From contig NZ_CP053837.1 of assembly GCF_013201705.1 (NCBI RefSeq), positions 682,001 to 746,000 on the forward strand: 64,000 nucleotides of DNA, given 5' to 3'. This document shows, piece after piece, positions 52,510-61,312 of the stretch. How positions within the stretch are numbered: position 1 is the first letter of the stretch; each line of letters starts with the position of its first letter. The notes beneath the pieces are model-generated. The model made no database searches and had not been told where the DNA came from. It saw only the letters and a list, made by a program, of their open reading frames with translations. The position numbers and the translations under genes were made by a program. The stretch comes from Aliarcobacter faecis. Lineage in GTDB: Bacteria; Campylobacterota; Campylobacteria; Campylobacterales; Arcobacteraceae.

Positions 52510-54276
52510 ATGAGTAAACTAAGTAGAAGAGAGTTTGTTTATATGATGGCAATCTTAGGAGCTGCTCCTGTATTTGCAAATTCACATACAAGAATGGTAG
52601 AGACTTCAAAAAAACTTGAAGATTATTATAAATTAAAACCATTTGGAAATGCAAGATTTATACATATGACAGATAGCCATGCACAGCTTTTACCTGTATA
52701 TTTTAGAGAACCTAGTGTAAATTTAGGTCTATTTTCTAATTTAGGAAAACCACCTCATATTGTTGGTGAGAAATTTTTAGATTATTATGGAATTAAAGGG
52801 AATAAAAGATTAGAGTATGCACTTTCATGTGTGAATTTTGAAGAAAATGCAAAAGTTATGGGGAAAACAGGTGGTTTTGCTCAAATTAAAACAGTAGTTG
52901 ATTTTTTAAGAGATAGTTTTGGAAAAGATAAAACTCTATTCTTAGATGGTGGGGATACTTGGCAAGGAAGTGCTACATCTTTATGGACTAGAGGTAAAGA
53001 TATGGTTGGAGCATTAAATTTACTTGATGTTGATATTTGTGTTGGACACTGGGAGTTTACTTATACAGCTGAAGAGGTTTTAGAAAATGTTAAAGCGTTA
53101 AAAGCTGAATTCTTAGCGCAAAATGTTTTTGTAAAAGAAGATGCTTTAATGAATGATGCTCCAGCTTTTGATGAAGATACAGGGCATGCTTTTAAACCAT
53201 ATACTATTAAACAAATGGGTAATGCAAGAGTTGCTATTATAGGACAGGCTTTCCCATATACAACTATTGCAAATCCACAAAGATTTATTCCTGATTGGAC
53301 TTTTGGTATCTATGATGATAGTATGCAAAAATTAGTTGATCAAATAAGAGATGAAGAGAAACCAGATGCTGTAATTGTACTTTCTCATAATGGTTTTGAT
53401 ACAGATAAAAAAATGGCAGAAGTTTGTACAGGTATAGATTTTATTATGGGTGGACATACTCATGATGGTGTTCCTGAAGCAGTTCCAGTTACAAATTCAA
53501 AAGGTGTAACTTATGTTTGTAATGCAGGATCTAATGGTAAATTCTTAAATGTCCTTGACCTTGATATTCAAAATGGAAAAATTAAAGATTTCAAATTTAC
53601 ACTTCTTCCAATTTTTTCTGATTTAGTTCCTGAAGATAAAGAGATGAAAAAATATATTGAAGATGTAAGATTACCATATTTAAAAGAGCTAACAAGACCA
53701 ATTGCAACAACTGAAGAGACTCTATTTAGAAGAGGAAACTTTAATGGTTCTTGGGATCAAATTATTTGTGATGCTTTAATTGAAGTAAAAGGTGCACAAA
53801 TTTCTTTAAGTCCTGGATTTAGATGGGGAACATCAGTTTTAAAAGGTCAAACTATTACTTTTGATGATTTAATGACACAAACAGCTATGACATATCCTGA
53901 AACTTATGTAAGAGATATAAAAGGTAGTGATTTAAAAGATATTTTAGAAGATGTTGCTGATAACTTATTTAATGAAGATCCATTTTATCAACAAGGTGGA
54001 GATATGGTAAGAACAGGTGGAATATCATATAAAATAGATCCAAAAGCTAAAATGGGAAGTAGAATTTCTGATATCGTTTTAACAAAAACTGGAGAAAAAA
54101 TAGATGCTTCTAAATCTTATAAAGTTTCTGGTTGGTCTACTGTTGGATCAAAATCTGAAGGTGAACCAGTTTGGGAAACTGTTGAAACATATTTGAAAAA
54201 TATTAAAAATATTAGTAATCTTAAAATTGATACTCCTGATATTGTTGGAGTTAAGGGAAATCCTGGGATTATTTGA
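52510..54276 (+). CDS. soxB: SoxB, sulfate thiohydrolase
   Basis: 588 residues. Tat-type signal (SRREFVYMMAILGAA). Metallophosphatase fold: FIHMTDSHAQLLP near 50, LDGGDTWQGSATSLW near 147, VGHWEFTYT and MGGHTHDGVPEAVP bind two manganese ions. It releases sulfate from the SoxY-bound thiosulfate. Normal SoxB length. Flanked by hairpins on both sides. Confidence 0.95.
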   Translation: MSKLSRREFVYMMAILGAAPVFANSHTRMVETSKKLEDYYKLKPFGNARFIHMTDSHAQLLPVYFREPSVNLGLFSNLGKPPHIVGEKFLDYYGIKGNKRLEYALSCVNFEENAKVMGKTGGFAQIKTVVDFLRDSFGKDKTLFLDGGDTWQGSATSLWTRGKDMVGALNLLDVDICVGHWEFTYTAEEVLENVKALKAEFLAQNVFVKEDALMNDAPAFDEDTGHAFKPYTIKQMGNARVAIIGQAFPYTTIANPQRFIPDWTFGIYDDSMQKLVDQIRDEEKPDAVIVLSHNGFDTDKKMAEVCTGIDFIMGGHTHDGVPEAVPVTNSKGVTYVCNAGSNGKFLNVLDLDIQNGKIKDFKFTLLPIFSDLVPEDKEMKKYIEDVRLPYLKELTRPIATTEETLFRRGNFNGSWDQIICDALIEVKGAQISLSPGFRWGTSVLKGQTITFDDLMTQTAMTYPETYVRDIKGSDLKDILEDVADNLFNEDPFYQQGGDMVRTGGISYKIDPKAKMGSRISDIVLTKTGEKIDASKSYKVSGWSTVGSKSEGEPVWETVETYLKNIKNISNLKIDTPDIVGVKGNPGII

Positions 54277-54277
54277 T

Positions 54278-54303
54278 AAAAGGCACAAAAATTGTGCCTT
54301 TTT
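54278..54303 (+). terminator. Terminator of soxB
   Basis: AAAGGCACAA / TTGTGCCTTT with an AAAA loop, then TTC and T-rich sequence. It begins just after the soxB stop codon. Confidence 0.85.
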
Positions 54304-54353
54304 CTATTTAAAAGGTATAAAATATATTTTTTAAATGGAAAAAAGGAGAGTTT

Positions 54354-55148
54354 ATGAGATTTATTTTTATATTTTTAGTTTTTATTTTAAGTTTATATGC
54401 AAGTTATGAAGATGGAAGAAAAGTTTTTGAAGAAAAATGTATTTCTTGCCATAAAGAGTATATACCTTTAAATTTAATAAAAGAGAATTTTTTTGAAAAA
54501 GATAATAGCTTATTGAACTTAAAAACTCCAACAGCAAATATGATAGTTTGGGCTATGATGGATGGACCAAATAAAATTGGAGATCCAAATGAACCTGATA
54601 TTCAAGTTTTAGAAATAGAGAAATTTTTAAAAGAGTATTTAGAGAATCCAGATAGATTTAACTCAATTTGTGATGATACAGTTATGAGCTATTATGATAA
54701 TAAACCTTCTATGAAAGGTGAATTGACAAATCAAGATTATATTGATTTAAGTTACTACTTTTTGGATTACAAAACAAATTTAAAAGAGGATTTAGTTGTA
54801 AAAGAGCCTTTATTTAAAAGTGATGAAGAGAGGCAATTTTTAGAAAAAGCAAAAAATGAAGCAAAAAAAATTATAGTTTATGCAACTTCAAAAACTTGTT
54901 TTTTCTGTAAAAAGATGGATAGAGATGTTTTATCTTTAAGTGAAGTAAAAGATTTTAGTGATAAAAACTATATTTTTATAGAGGTTGATATGGATAATTC
55001 ATCTTTACCTTTTGATTTACAAAAAAATTATAAAAAGATAACACCTAGTTTTTTTATTGTAGATGAAAATGGAAATTTAAATAATCAATATCCTGGGTCT
55101 TGGTCAAAAAAAGATTATATAGATATTTTGAAAAAGAATGTAAGATGA
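54354..55148 (+). CDS. Cytochrome c-thioredoxin fusion (SoxW-like)
   Basis: 264 residues. Signal peptide ~1-16. A haem c site CISCH is at 29-33, with the cytochrome part running to ~135. A thioredoxin fold follows, with active-site CFFC at about 182-185 and ITPSFFIVDENGN near 230. Both in one periplasmic chain is unusual; SoxW and related thioredoxins keep Sox enzymes reduced. Its position after soxB suggests that role. The MOSC gene overlaps its stop codon by four bases. Confidence 0.8.
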   Translation: MRFIFIFLVFILSLYASYEDGRKVFEEKCISCHKEYIPLNLIKENFFEKDNSLLNLKTPTANMIVWAMMDGPNKIGDPNEPDIQVLEIEKFLKEYLENPDRFNSICDDTVMSYYDNKPSMKGELTNQDYIDLSYYFLDYKTNLKEDLVVKEPLFKSDEERQFLEKAKNEAKKIIVYATSKTCFFCKKMDRDVLSLSEVKDFSDKNYIFIEVDMDNSSLPFDLQKNYKKITPSFFIVDENGNLNNQYPGSWSKKDYIDILKKNVR

Positions 55149-55594
55149 ATAATATAGGAAGAGTTATAGAAATTTTTAGTGCTACAAAAGATAGTAGTGG
55201 ACTTCCTAGACCAAAGGTTGAGAACTTAAATTTAATAGAAGATTATGGAATAGAGTTTGATAAATTTGCAGGTAAAAAACTAGACCAAACAGTTATGATT
55301 GTGGGATTAAAATCTTATGAAATAGCAAAATATAGTGGTATTGAGTTAGTTTTTGGAAGTCTTGGTGAAAATATTTTATTGGATTTTGATCCTCATAATT
55401 TTGAAGTTGGAACTATATTTAAAATAGGGAATGCTTTGATTCAAACAACACAAATTTGTACCGTTTGTAATCATCTTAATGTTTTTGCCGAAGAGTTACC
55501 TAATCTTTTAAAAGGGCATAGGGGAGTTTATTGTAAGATTTTAAAATCAGGAATGATAGAAAAAAATATGAAAGTGGAGATTTATAATGTTTAA
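55145..55594 (+). CDS. MOSC-domain protein
   Basis: 149 residues. MOSC fold, with GSLGENILLD near 80 and the conserved cysteine region TTQICTVCNHLN near 110. MOSC proteins bind molybdenum-cofactor-like ligands or handle sulfur transfer to metals. The ATG overlaps the preceding stop (ATGA) and fits; a longer frame would start inside the upstream gene. It may help SoxC receive its molybdenum cofactor. No signal peptide. Confidence 0.8.
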   Translation: MNNIGRVIEIFSATKDSSGLPRPKVENLNLIEDYGIEFDKFAGKKLDQTVMIVGLKSYEIAKYSGIELVFGSLGENILLDFDPHNFEVGTIFKIGNALIQTTQICTVCNHLNVFAEELPNLLKGHRGVYCKILKSGMIEKNMKVEIYNV

Positions 55595-56027
55595 AAAAAT
55601 GTTTTTGATTTTATGTTTAGTTGGATTTGCTTTTAGTCAGACAAAATTTAGTGAACCACAACCTAGTTTTGAAGCTCCAAGAAAAGTGGTTTATTCACTT
55701 TATGTAGGAGATGTTAATACTGTTAGCCATACAATTGGTTCTATGTATAATATTTTAAAAGAGTATCCATCTGAGAGTTTAAAAATAGTAGTTGTTGCTT
55801 ATGGAAAAGGACTTAGAGCTTTAAAAAAAGATTATGATAAAGCTACTCAAGATAGAATTAAATCACTTATGGAGTATGATGTAGAGTTTGTTGCTTGTAG
55901 AAATACTATGGAGACAATGGGTTGGAAAGAGAGTGATTTTATAGATAATATCTCTTATACTCAAGCTGGAATTGTTGAAGTAATTGAACGACAAGTTGAT
56001 GGATATATTGGAATTACAGCTTATTAA
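55587..56027 (+). CDS. Periplasmic DsrE-like protein
   Basis: 146 residues. Signal peptide ~1-17 ending FAFSQ, then a DsrE/DsrF-type fold with KIVVVAYGKGLRAL and EFVACRNTMETMGW, where the cysteine in VACRNT is the one that carries sulfur in the family. Overlaps the MOSC gene by 8 bases. Periplasmic location and the sox context suggest sulfur carrier or relay. Confidence 0.78.
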   Translation: MFKKMFLILCLVGFAFSQTKFSEPQPSFEAPRKVVYSLYVGDVNTVSHTIGSMYNILKEYPSESLKIVVVAYGKGLRALKKDYDKATQDRIKSLMEYDVEFVACRNTMETMGWKESDFIDNISYTQAGIVEVIERQVDGYIGITAY

Positions 56028-56039
56028 AAAGGAGAGAAA

Positions 56040-56819
56040 ATGTTAAAAAAATCGTTAATTTTAGTATCAATTTTATTTGCAAATATAGCTTTTGCAAATA
56101 TCTCAAAAGAGGATTGTGAAAAGAAAGGTGAAGATTTTATCTTTGCAAAAAATGAGTGCATAAACTTTAAAGAGTTTGAAGGTGAAAAGAGTGGATTAAA
56201 TATAATAGTTCATGGAACTTGGGATGAAGGGACAGATATTATTGCAAGGTATTCACCTTTTGCTGAAGATATTTCAATGAGTAGTGAAGTTACAACTTTA
56301 GCTCTTGCCCTTCCAGGATACTCAAAAAGTTCATCAAATAGTTTAAAAGCTATTGGTTCTAAAACAGAAAAAAATTTAGCTGCAAAAAAAGAGTATGCTG
56401 AATTTTTTGTTGAGTTAGTTGAAGCTTTAAAAGAGAAATTTGATAATCCAAAAATAACTATTATTGCTCATAGTGCAGGTTGTATGTTAAGTGCAACAGC
56501 TATTGGACTTAAGCCAAATTTAGTGGATAATTTAGTTTGTGCTGGTGGAGTTTATGATATTCATAAAAAAGTTCCAGAAGATAAAAGTTTAATAAGTGTA
56601 ATTGATGTAATAGATAATATCTCAAAAGATACAAAAATAGCTATTGTTTACGGAACACAAGATGATATTTCAACTCCTCAAATGAGTAAAGAATTTTATG
56701 AACTGGCAAAGAAAAAAGGTTTAAATGTTGAGCTTGTTGAAGCAAAAGATGCTCCACATATGGAACTTGAGATGACAAAAGAAGCTAAAGAGATTATTGA
56801 AAAATATCTTGAAGAATAA
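56040..56819 (+). CDS. Secreted alpha/beta hydrolase
   Basis: 259 residues. Signal peptide ~1-18 (IAFAN). HGTWDEGTD near 59 is the oxyanion loop, and the nucleophile serine is in IIAHSAGCML near 145. Asp candidate in YGTQDDIS and His in DAPHMELEM complete a plausible triad. An N-terminal DCEKKGEDFIFAKNECI segment adds a possible disulfide. Substrate unknown. It ends the run after soxB, with AAAGGAGAG before the start. Confidence 0.78.
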   Translation: MLKKSLILVSILFANIAFANISKEDCEKKGEDFIFAKNECINFKEFEGEKSGLNIIVHGTWDEGTDIIARYSPFAEDISMSSEVTTLALALPGYSKSSSNSLKAIGSKTEKNLAAKKEYAEFFVELVEALKEKFDNPKITIIAHSAGCMLSATAIGLKPNLVDNLVCAGGVYDIHKKVPEDKSLISVIDVIDNISKDTKIAIVYGTQDDISTPQMSKEFYELAKKKGLNVELVEAKDAPHMELEMTKEAKEIIEKYLEE

Positions 56820-56919
56820 GGCTTAAATATTAAAAGTAGGGATTTTATCCTTACTTAAAAAACAAATAAAATCTATTTTTTGATTAAAAGTGGTGTAAAT
56901 CTCTTTTATAAGAGATAGA

Positions 56920-57178
56920 TTAATTTAAATCATCACTAAACAACTCTTTAATATCAACTTCTAATATATGAGCTATTCTAATTAAGTGTTCAAGATTAAA
57001 ATGTTTACCTCTTTTTAAACTTTCCGCATTAGTGTAAAAAGTAGCTGTAGTAAACCCCATAGATAAAGCTATGCTCTTGTGATATTTTTTTAGATTGCCT
57101 TATAGCTTTAATATTGGCGGATATACGCTTATAAACTTTTTCTATATCTTCATTACTAAGTTCTATATAAAATTGCAT
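56920..57178 (-). pseudogene. XRE-family regulator with a two-base deletion
   Basis: From ATG at 57178 the frame reads MQFYIELSNEDIEKVYKR and NIKAIRQSKKISQE, the start of an Xre helix-turn-helix. Then the phase is lost. The rest, ALSMGFTTATFYTNAES, continuing through RGKHFNLEHLIRIA to SDDLN, is in the next frame. The coding strand has CATAGC where CATATAGC (His-Ile-Ala) would keep the frame, so a TA unit is missing. Restored length is 86 residues. It faces the next gene across two operator-like repeats. Confidence 0.75.
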
Positions 57179-57183
57179 TATTG

Positions 57184-57197
57184 TAACCTATTGGTTA
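57184..57197. promoter_or_regulatory. Operator-like dyad 1 (TAACC-TATT-GGTTA)
   Basis: A five-base inverted repeat with a four-base centre, six bases upstream of the XRE start codon. A near copy is at 57241-57252. Two copies between divergent genes is the normal layout for a phage-type repressor and its target. Binding by the XRE protein is inferred. Confidence 0.55.
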
Positions 57198-57240
57198 AGT
57201 TTATTTTTACAATTTAGTGATAAGATTATTTTTATGTTAC

Positions 57241-57252
57241 AACCTACTGGTT
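57241..57252. promoter_or_regulatory. Operator-like dyad 2 (AACC-TACT-GGTT)
   Basis: Second copy of the dyad, 52 bases from the first and 22 before the start of the + strand gene. The arms match the first copy; the centre differs by one base. It likely overlaps the promoter of that gene. Confidence 0.55.
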
Positions 57253-57274
57253 ATATAAATCTAAAGAGGTATTA

Positions 57275-57803
57275 ATGGAAGCTAAGATATTAACATATGA
57301 TTCTAGTAATGGTACTGGAACATTAATAACAAGAGAAAATGAGAAGAAGAATTTTTCAATAACTGAATGGTAAATTATCTGTACAAAAGCAAGTTAATGA
57401 AATATCACAAAAATTAGCTCAATTAAAAATAAAAAAAGAAAAGTATATTAATGGTTCAATAGCTAATGGATGGAAACTTATAAATGATAATGAAGAGGGA
57501 TTTGTAATTGAAGAAAAGTTTTTTTCATTTGGGAAATTTTCTCTTTGGTTTATAATCTCTTCTACTCCTTTATCTTTTCTTATAGGTCCTTTTGGAATAA
57601 TTGTTTCTCTCATCATACTATTAATTTCAGGTATAGCATATAATATTACAATATTAAAAGGTGTAGTTGATAAGGAAAACTTTATTATAAATATAACTAA
57701 AGATGATAGAAATTATAAGCAATTAACTATAGATAATAAAGATAATGATTCGAAAAATAGGCAAAAAAAGCAAAATAAAGAAGATGCTTATTGGAGCTTA
57801 TAA
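57275..57803 (+). pseudogene. Broken membrane gene with a cold-shock-like N-terminus
   Basis: The first frame (57275-57373) encodes MEAKILTYDSSNGTGTLITR and NFSITEW and then stops; the fold resembles the short beta domain found before small membrane domains in some bacterial proteins. The second frame (about 57369-57803) has no start codon but continues with GKLSVQKQVNEISQKLAQLK, a coiled coil, then two hydrophobic helices (WFIISSTPLSFLIGPFG; IVSLIILLISGIAYNI) and a charged tail. A five-base deletion of a repeated GAATG unit would explain the break. Divergent from the broken XRE gene, with its own AAAGAGG site. Confidence 0.6.
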
Positions 57804-57982
57804 TGATATAAGTTTCTAATAATAGTAGGTGAATTATATTGTATTTTATTCAAGTTTGAGATAATATTAACTATGAAGTTTGTTTTTTAACTTATATTAC
57901 TATATATAACTAGGAAAAATAAAAATAAATAATATTGAAAATAAATTTACATTAATTGAAGTATAAAGTGTAATATAAAAAG

Positions 57983-58069
57983 TGGTGCGAATGGTGAGAA
58001 TCGAACCCACACTCCAAAACTGGAACGGGATTTTAAGTCCCGCGCGTCTACCTGTTCCGCCACACTCGC
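57983..58069 (-). tRNA. tRNA-Leu (UAA)
   Basis: 87 bases with encoded CCA. Acceptor arms GCGAGTG / CATTCGC pair, the anticodon loop is CTTAAAA (anticodon UAA), a long variable arm is present, and the T arm contains GGTTCGATTC. Last gene of the four-tRNA array. Confidence 0.95.
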
Positions 58070-58091
58070 ACAAGTGTGAATAAAACACAAA

Positions 58092-58167
58092 TGGTGGTTC
58101 GAGACAGAATCGAACTGTCGACACAAGGATTTTCAATCCTTTGCTCTACCGACTGAGCTATCGAACC
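58092..58167 (-). tRNA. tRNA-Phe (GAA)
   Basis: 76 bases with encoded CCA. Acceptor GGTTCGA / TCGAACC; D arm TAGCTCAGTCGGTAGAGC; anticodon loop TTGAAAA, anticodon GAA; T loop GTTCGATTC. Third in the array. Confidence 0.96.
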
Positions 58168-58188
58168 ATTTTGTGAATTTTAAAAAAG

Positions 58189-58273
58189 TGGTGGTGAGAG
58201 AAGGATTTGAACCTTCGAAGCCGTAGGCGGCGGATTTACAGTCCGCAGGATTTGACCACTCTCCAACCTCACC
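58189..58273 (-). tRNA. tRNA-Tyr (GUA)
   Basis: 85 bases with encoded CCA. Acceptor GGTGAGG / TCTCACC (one G-U pair); anticodon loop CTGTAAA, anticodon GUA; long variable arm as in tRNA-Tyr; T arm GGTTCAAATCC. Second in the array. Confidence 0.95.
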
Positions 58274-58295
58274 ATAATAAAAAAACTTAAACTTT

Positions 58296-58370
58296 TGGAT
58301 GGGGTAGAAGGATTCGAACCTTCGAGTGACGGTACCAAAAACCGTTGCCTTACCGCTTGGCGATACCCCA
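58296..58370 (-). tRNA. tRNA-Gln (UUG)
   Basis: 75 bases with encoded CCA. Acceptor TGGGGTA / TACCCCA (U1-A72); anticodon loop TTTTGGT, anticodon UUG; T loop GTTCGAATC. The base before CCA is U, less common than G in tRNA-Gln. First gene of the array on the minus strand. Confidence 0.93.
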
Positions 58371-58441
58371 TTAATTTAAGTGGACGGAATTATATAATTG
58401 TAATTATTAAAACTAGCTAAAATTCTAAGCCTTTTATGAGA

Positions 58442-59188
58442 TTACTCATAAAAGGCTGGAATTGGAGGAAAAGTATCAAATGACCTTTTTAAAGCAAAAG
58501 TTATAGAATTTCTATTCTTATGGTTTTGCATAGGGTTTGAAAATTGTAAATATTTTATAGACTCATCAGCAGTTTTCTCTTTTTTATATACAAAAGCGAT
58601 TTTTTTACCACTTTTTACACTATTTTCATAGATAGTTTTTGCATAACTAAAAATATTTGGAAACTCTTTTTCATTTATTTTATCTCCCCAGCAAAAATAT
58701 ACAAATTTACCATTTGGAATATAGTTTTGTGCATCTATATACATAATATCTCTATCAAATTCTGTATTTTGACTAGAGTTATATTTTTCTAAATCTTCAT
58801 TAAATTTTGATAGAAGTGTACTTGAATCAACATGTGGTTCAATTAGATTAAATAGGTTTTTAACCTCTACAATTTTTCCGCTACAATGTTCACTCATGGC
58901 TTGTTTAAATGCTGTTATATAGTTTTCACATTTTAACTCTATTAGTGAACCAAACTCTTCAAAATCTTGTTTTAGTAGCTCTTTATTTGAATCAAAACCA
59001 ACTGGGGTAACCACTGGATTATAGATAAATACTGTACCTATGATACTCTTTTTTCTATCATCTTTTGATTTTATTAAACTTTTTAGCTCTTTAGGGCTAA
59101 TCTCTTCATCTTCTTTATTGAAATACATATAACTTTTTGTTAAAAATACCTCTTCATATTTTGTTTCTATCTCTCCAAAATATTGCAT
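58442..59188 (-). CDS. Protein of unknown function, 248 aa, last gene of the tandem-paralogue cluster
   Basis: No family firmly recognised. Soluble and mostly charged. A central CENYITAFKQAMSEHCSGK and the later YIDAQNYIPNGKFVYFCWGD suggest a mixed alpha/beta fold. No signal peptide. It is 9 bases after the 701-residue gene on the same strand, with AAAGGAG before the start, so it belongs to that cluster. It ends 70 bases before the tRNA array. Confidence 0.6.
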   Translation of the reverse strand: MQYFGEIETKYEEVFLTKSYMYFNKEDEEISPKELKSLIKSKDDRKKSIIGTVFIYNPVVTPVGFDSNKELLKQDFEEFGSLIELKCENYITAFKQAMSEHCSGKIVEVKNLFNLIEPHVDSSTLLSKFNEDLEKYNSSQNTEFDRDIMYIDAQNYIPNGKFVYFCWGDKINEKEFPNIFSYAKTIYENSVKSGKKIAFVYKKEKTADESIKYLQFSNPMQNHKNRNSITFALKRSFDTFPPIPAFYE

Positions 59189-59197
59189 AATTCTCCT

Positions 59198-61303
59198 TTA
59201 ATCTTTTGAATTTATATAAGTTCTAAAATCGCCACACTCTTTTAGTAGCTCTTTGTAGTATTTTGTATCTGAAAAATCTTTTTGAAGTGTATCAAAATAT
59301 TTTGCTCCACTTGATTTTATAAAACCAGAGTAAATCTGACCATAATTCCATTCATTATTATAAGTTGTATATTTATTGAAGTAATTTTCTTCTAAATTTA
59401 AGTCAAAAAGTGCTAATTTTGTTTTTGAGATGGAATAGATTATTTTTGCTTTGAACTCTTTATCTTTTGTATTTTCTAAAGCAATATTATAATGTTTTAA
59501 AGCAAGATTTAGTTTCTCATTTTGTAAATCTTTACTTTGGATACTATAAGAGTGTCTGTAAATTACAGTTACTCTATCAACACTTCCAAAATAGCTTAAG
59601 TTATATAAAGCATTTGCCAAAAGATAGTTATCCATAGCACTTTTTGGATTTTTTTCTAACTCTTTTTTAATAGAAATTGTTTTTTCAAGAAACTCTTTTA
59701 TAGTCATAGAGTTATTAGAACCTTTTCTATTATTTCCTTTTATAAATGAGTTGAAAGGATTGAATTCCATTTTTTCATTTAAAATAGGATTTTTTGTCTC
59801 CAAAGCCTCTTTAAATTTTAGATTATTTATAAGAGCTTTTGTTTTTGCTGTTTCAAATGAGTTTTCAATATATATTTTTGACTCTTCTATTCTATTTTTA
59901 AATTTAGTTTGGAAATGCTCTTTTATTTTTGAATTTGGTTTTTCATTCATAAAAGCTTCAAATTTTTGAATTAGTTCTAAATCAAACTCTCCAAAATCTA
60001 AATAGTTGATATTTAGTGCTAAAAAGGCATTTAATTTATCATTTTGTTTTTCATAAAGTTTGTTTAAGATTACTCTAAAAGTGTAATCGTGAATGGATGT
60101 TGAAAAGTGTTCATCTTTTGTTAGTTCTTGCATTTTTTCATATATTTCATTTTCAGTTTTTATATCTATAATTTCTAGTTTGTTTAAATATAAAATATAG
60201 TTTAGTGTTTGAACTTCGTGTGAATTTGGGTACTCATTTAATAGTTTTTGTGTAGATTTTATTGCTTGCTCAAAACCTTTTTCATAAATACTAAAATATG
60301 CAAGGCTTAAATCAACCATATACATATTATCTTTTTTTATAGTTTTTAAAAACTCTACATACCCTTTGGGGAACTCAAATTGAGTCTCTACATTTTGATT
60401 GAAAAATAGTTGAGAAGTTAAAAGTTCTCTAAATAAAAGTAGATCAAACCATTGTGAATTTTTATCTATATTGTAAATATTTTTTAACTCTTCTAAAGAG
60501 TTACTAGAACTATCTAAAGACCGAAGAAGATAAAATTTTGTTTTCTCTTCATTATTCTTTGCTAGTTTTAATAGAGCATTAAATTGTTCATCACTTTTTA
60601 TATATTTAAAATTATAGAAGCTTAAATGTGAATTTATAGCTTTTTTATCTAAAAGTTTAGAAAACTCATAAACACCTTCAATAGTTTTCTCATTTTTTAC
60701 TAAAGCTCCAGCATAAAGAGCTTGAATCCAATCTTTTAATACTGTTTCTTTATCATTTTTTAGAAGATATTTATATTTTTCATATATTTTTAAAGGCTCT
60801 TTAAAATTGTAGTGAGCAAGTCTAAGAGCTAAATAAAAATATCTAAGTTTTAAATACTCTGAATTTGAATTATTAAGATTAGTTAAAGCTTCTGGAATAA
60901 GTGTATCTATATTACAATTATTTGAAGGTATTCTATAATTGTAGTAATCTGAAACTACACAATTTTCTTGTTTTTCTACAAATTTTATATACTCTAAGAG
61001 TTCACTATCTTTTATTTTTTCAAGATTCTTTCTTTTGTAAATAAACTCTTCTAGTTCTTCAATACTATATTGATTTTTTAAATCTTCTTGCCATTGTGCA
61101 AGATTTGCTAATTTATTTATAGTATCATAATTATATATAAGTGAGTTATAATCAGCTGGGTGACTTAAATCAGAATAATTCAGGAAAAAATAATCTCTAT
61201 TTTCAACAAAAACAAACTCTTTTTCTTGAGGGTCTATCCAAAAACCACAAGAAAAAAGTGATGAATTTATAAAAATTGTAAATAGGAGAACTTTAAAAAA
61301 CAC
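59198..61303 (-). CDS. 701-residue exported repeat protein, copy 2 of a tandem pair
   Basis: 701 residues, beginning at GTG with AGGAG seven bases before. Possible lipoprotein signal ending SSLFSC-GF. The rest is helical with TPR-like pairs (YPNSHEVQTLNYILYLN; YLLANALYNLSYFG). Conserved blocks shared with the neighbour include NPFNSFIKGNNRKG, TIKEFLEK and the end KYYKELLKECGDFRTYINS. Probably a periplasmic or outer-membrane protein. No function known to me. Confidence 0.75.
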   Translation of the reverse strand: MFFKVLLFTIFINSSLFSCGFWIDPQEKEFVFVENRDYFFLNYSDLSHPADYNSLIYNYDTINKLANLAQWQEDLKNQYSIEELEEFIYKRKNLEKIKDSELLEYIKFVEKQENCVVSDYYNYRIPSNNCNIDTLIPEALTNLNNSNSEYLKLRYFYLALRLAHYNFKEPLKIYEKYKYLLKNDKETVLKDWIQALYAGALVKNEKTIEGVYEFSKLLDKKAINSHLSFYNFKYIKSDEQFNALLKLAKNNEEKTKFYLLRSLDSSSNSLEELKNIYNIDKNSQWFDLLLFRELLTSQLFFNQNVETQFEFPKGYVEFLKTIKKDNMYMVDLSLAYFSIYEKGFEQAIKSTQKLLNEYPNSHEVQTLNYILYLNKLEIIDIKTENEIYEKMQELTKDEHFSTSIHDYTFRVILNKLYEKQNDKLNAFLALNINYLDFGEFDLELIQKFEAFMNEKPNSKIKEHFQTKFKNRIEESKIYIENSFETAKTKALINNLKFKEALETKNPILNEKMEFNPFNSFIKGNNRKGSNNSMTIKEFLEKTISIKKELEKNPKSAMDNYLLANALYNLSYFGSVDRVTVIYRHSYSIQSKDLQNEKLNLALKHYNIALENTKDKEFKAKIIYSISKTKLALFDLNLEENYFNKYTTYNNEWNYGQIYSGFIKSSGAKYFDTLQKDFSDTKYYKELLKECGDFRTYINSKD
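59208..59268 (-). repeat. 61-base direct repeat, unit 1 (3' end of paralogue copy 2)
   Basis: This stretch, coding for the last ~20 residues, differs by only one base (position 59245) from unit 2 at 61323-61383, although the two 701-residue proteins differ much more elsewhere. It suggests recent gene conversion or strong constraint on the C-terminus. Confidence 0.8.
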
Positions 61304-61312
61304 AATAAACTC

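Noticed and set aside
56840-56915. Two small hairpins after the secreted hydrolase gene
   Set aside because: Neither has a clean T-run on the matching strand, so no terminator is called.
57900-58371. Open frames of 63-78 codons overlapping the tRNA array
   Set aside because: They run through four well-formed tRNA genes and have no other support.
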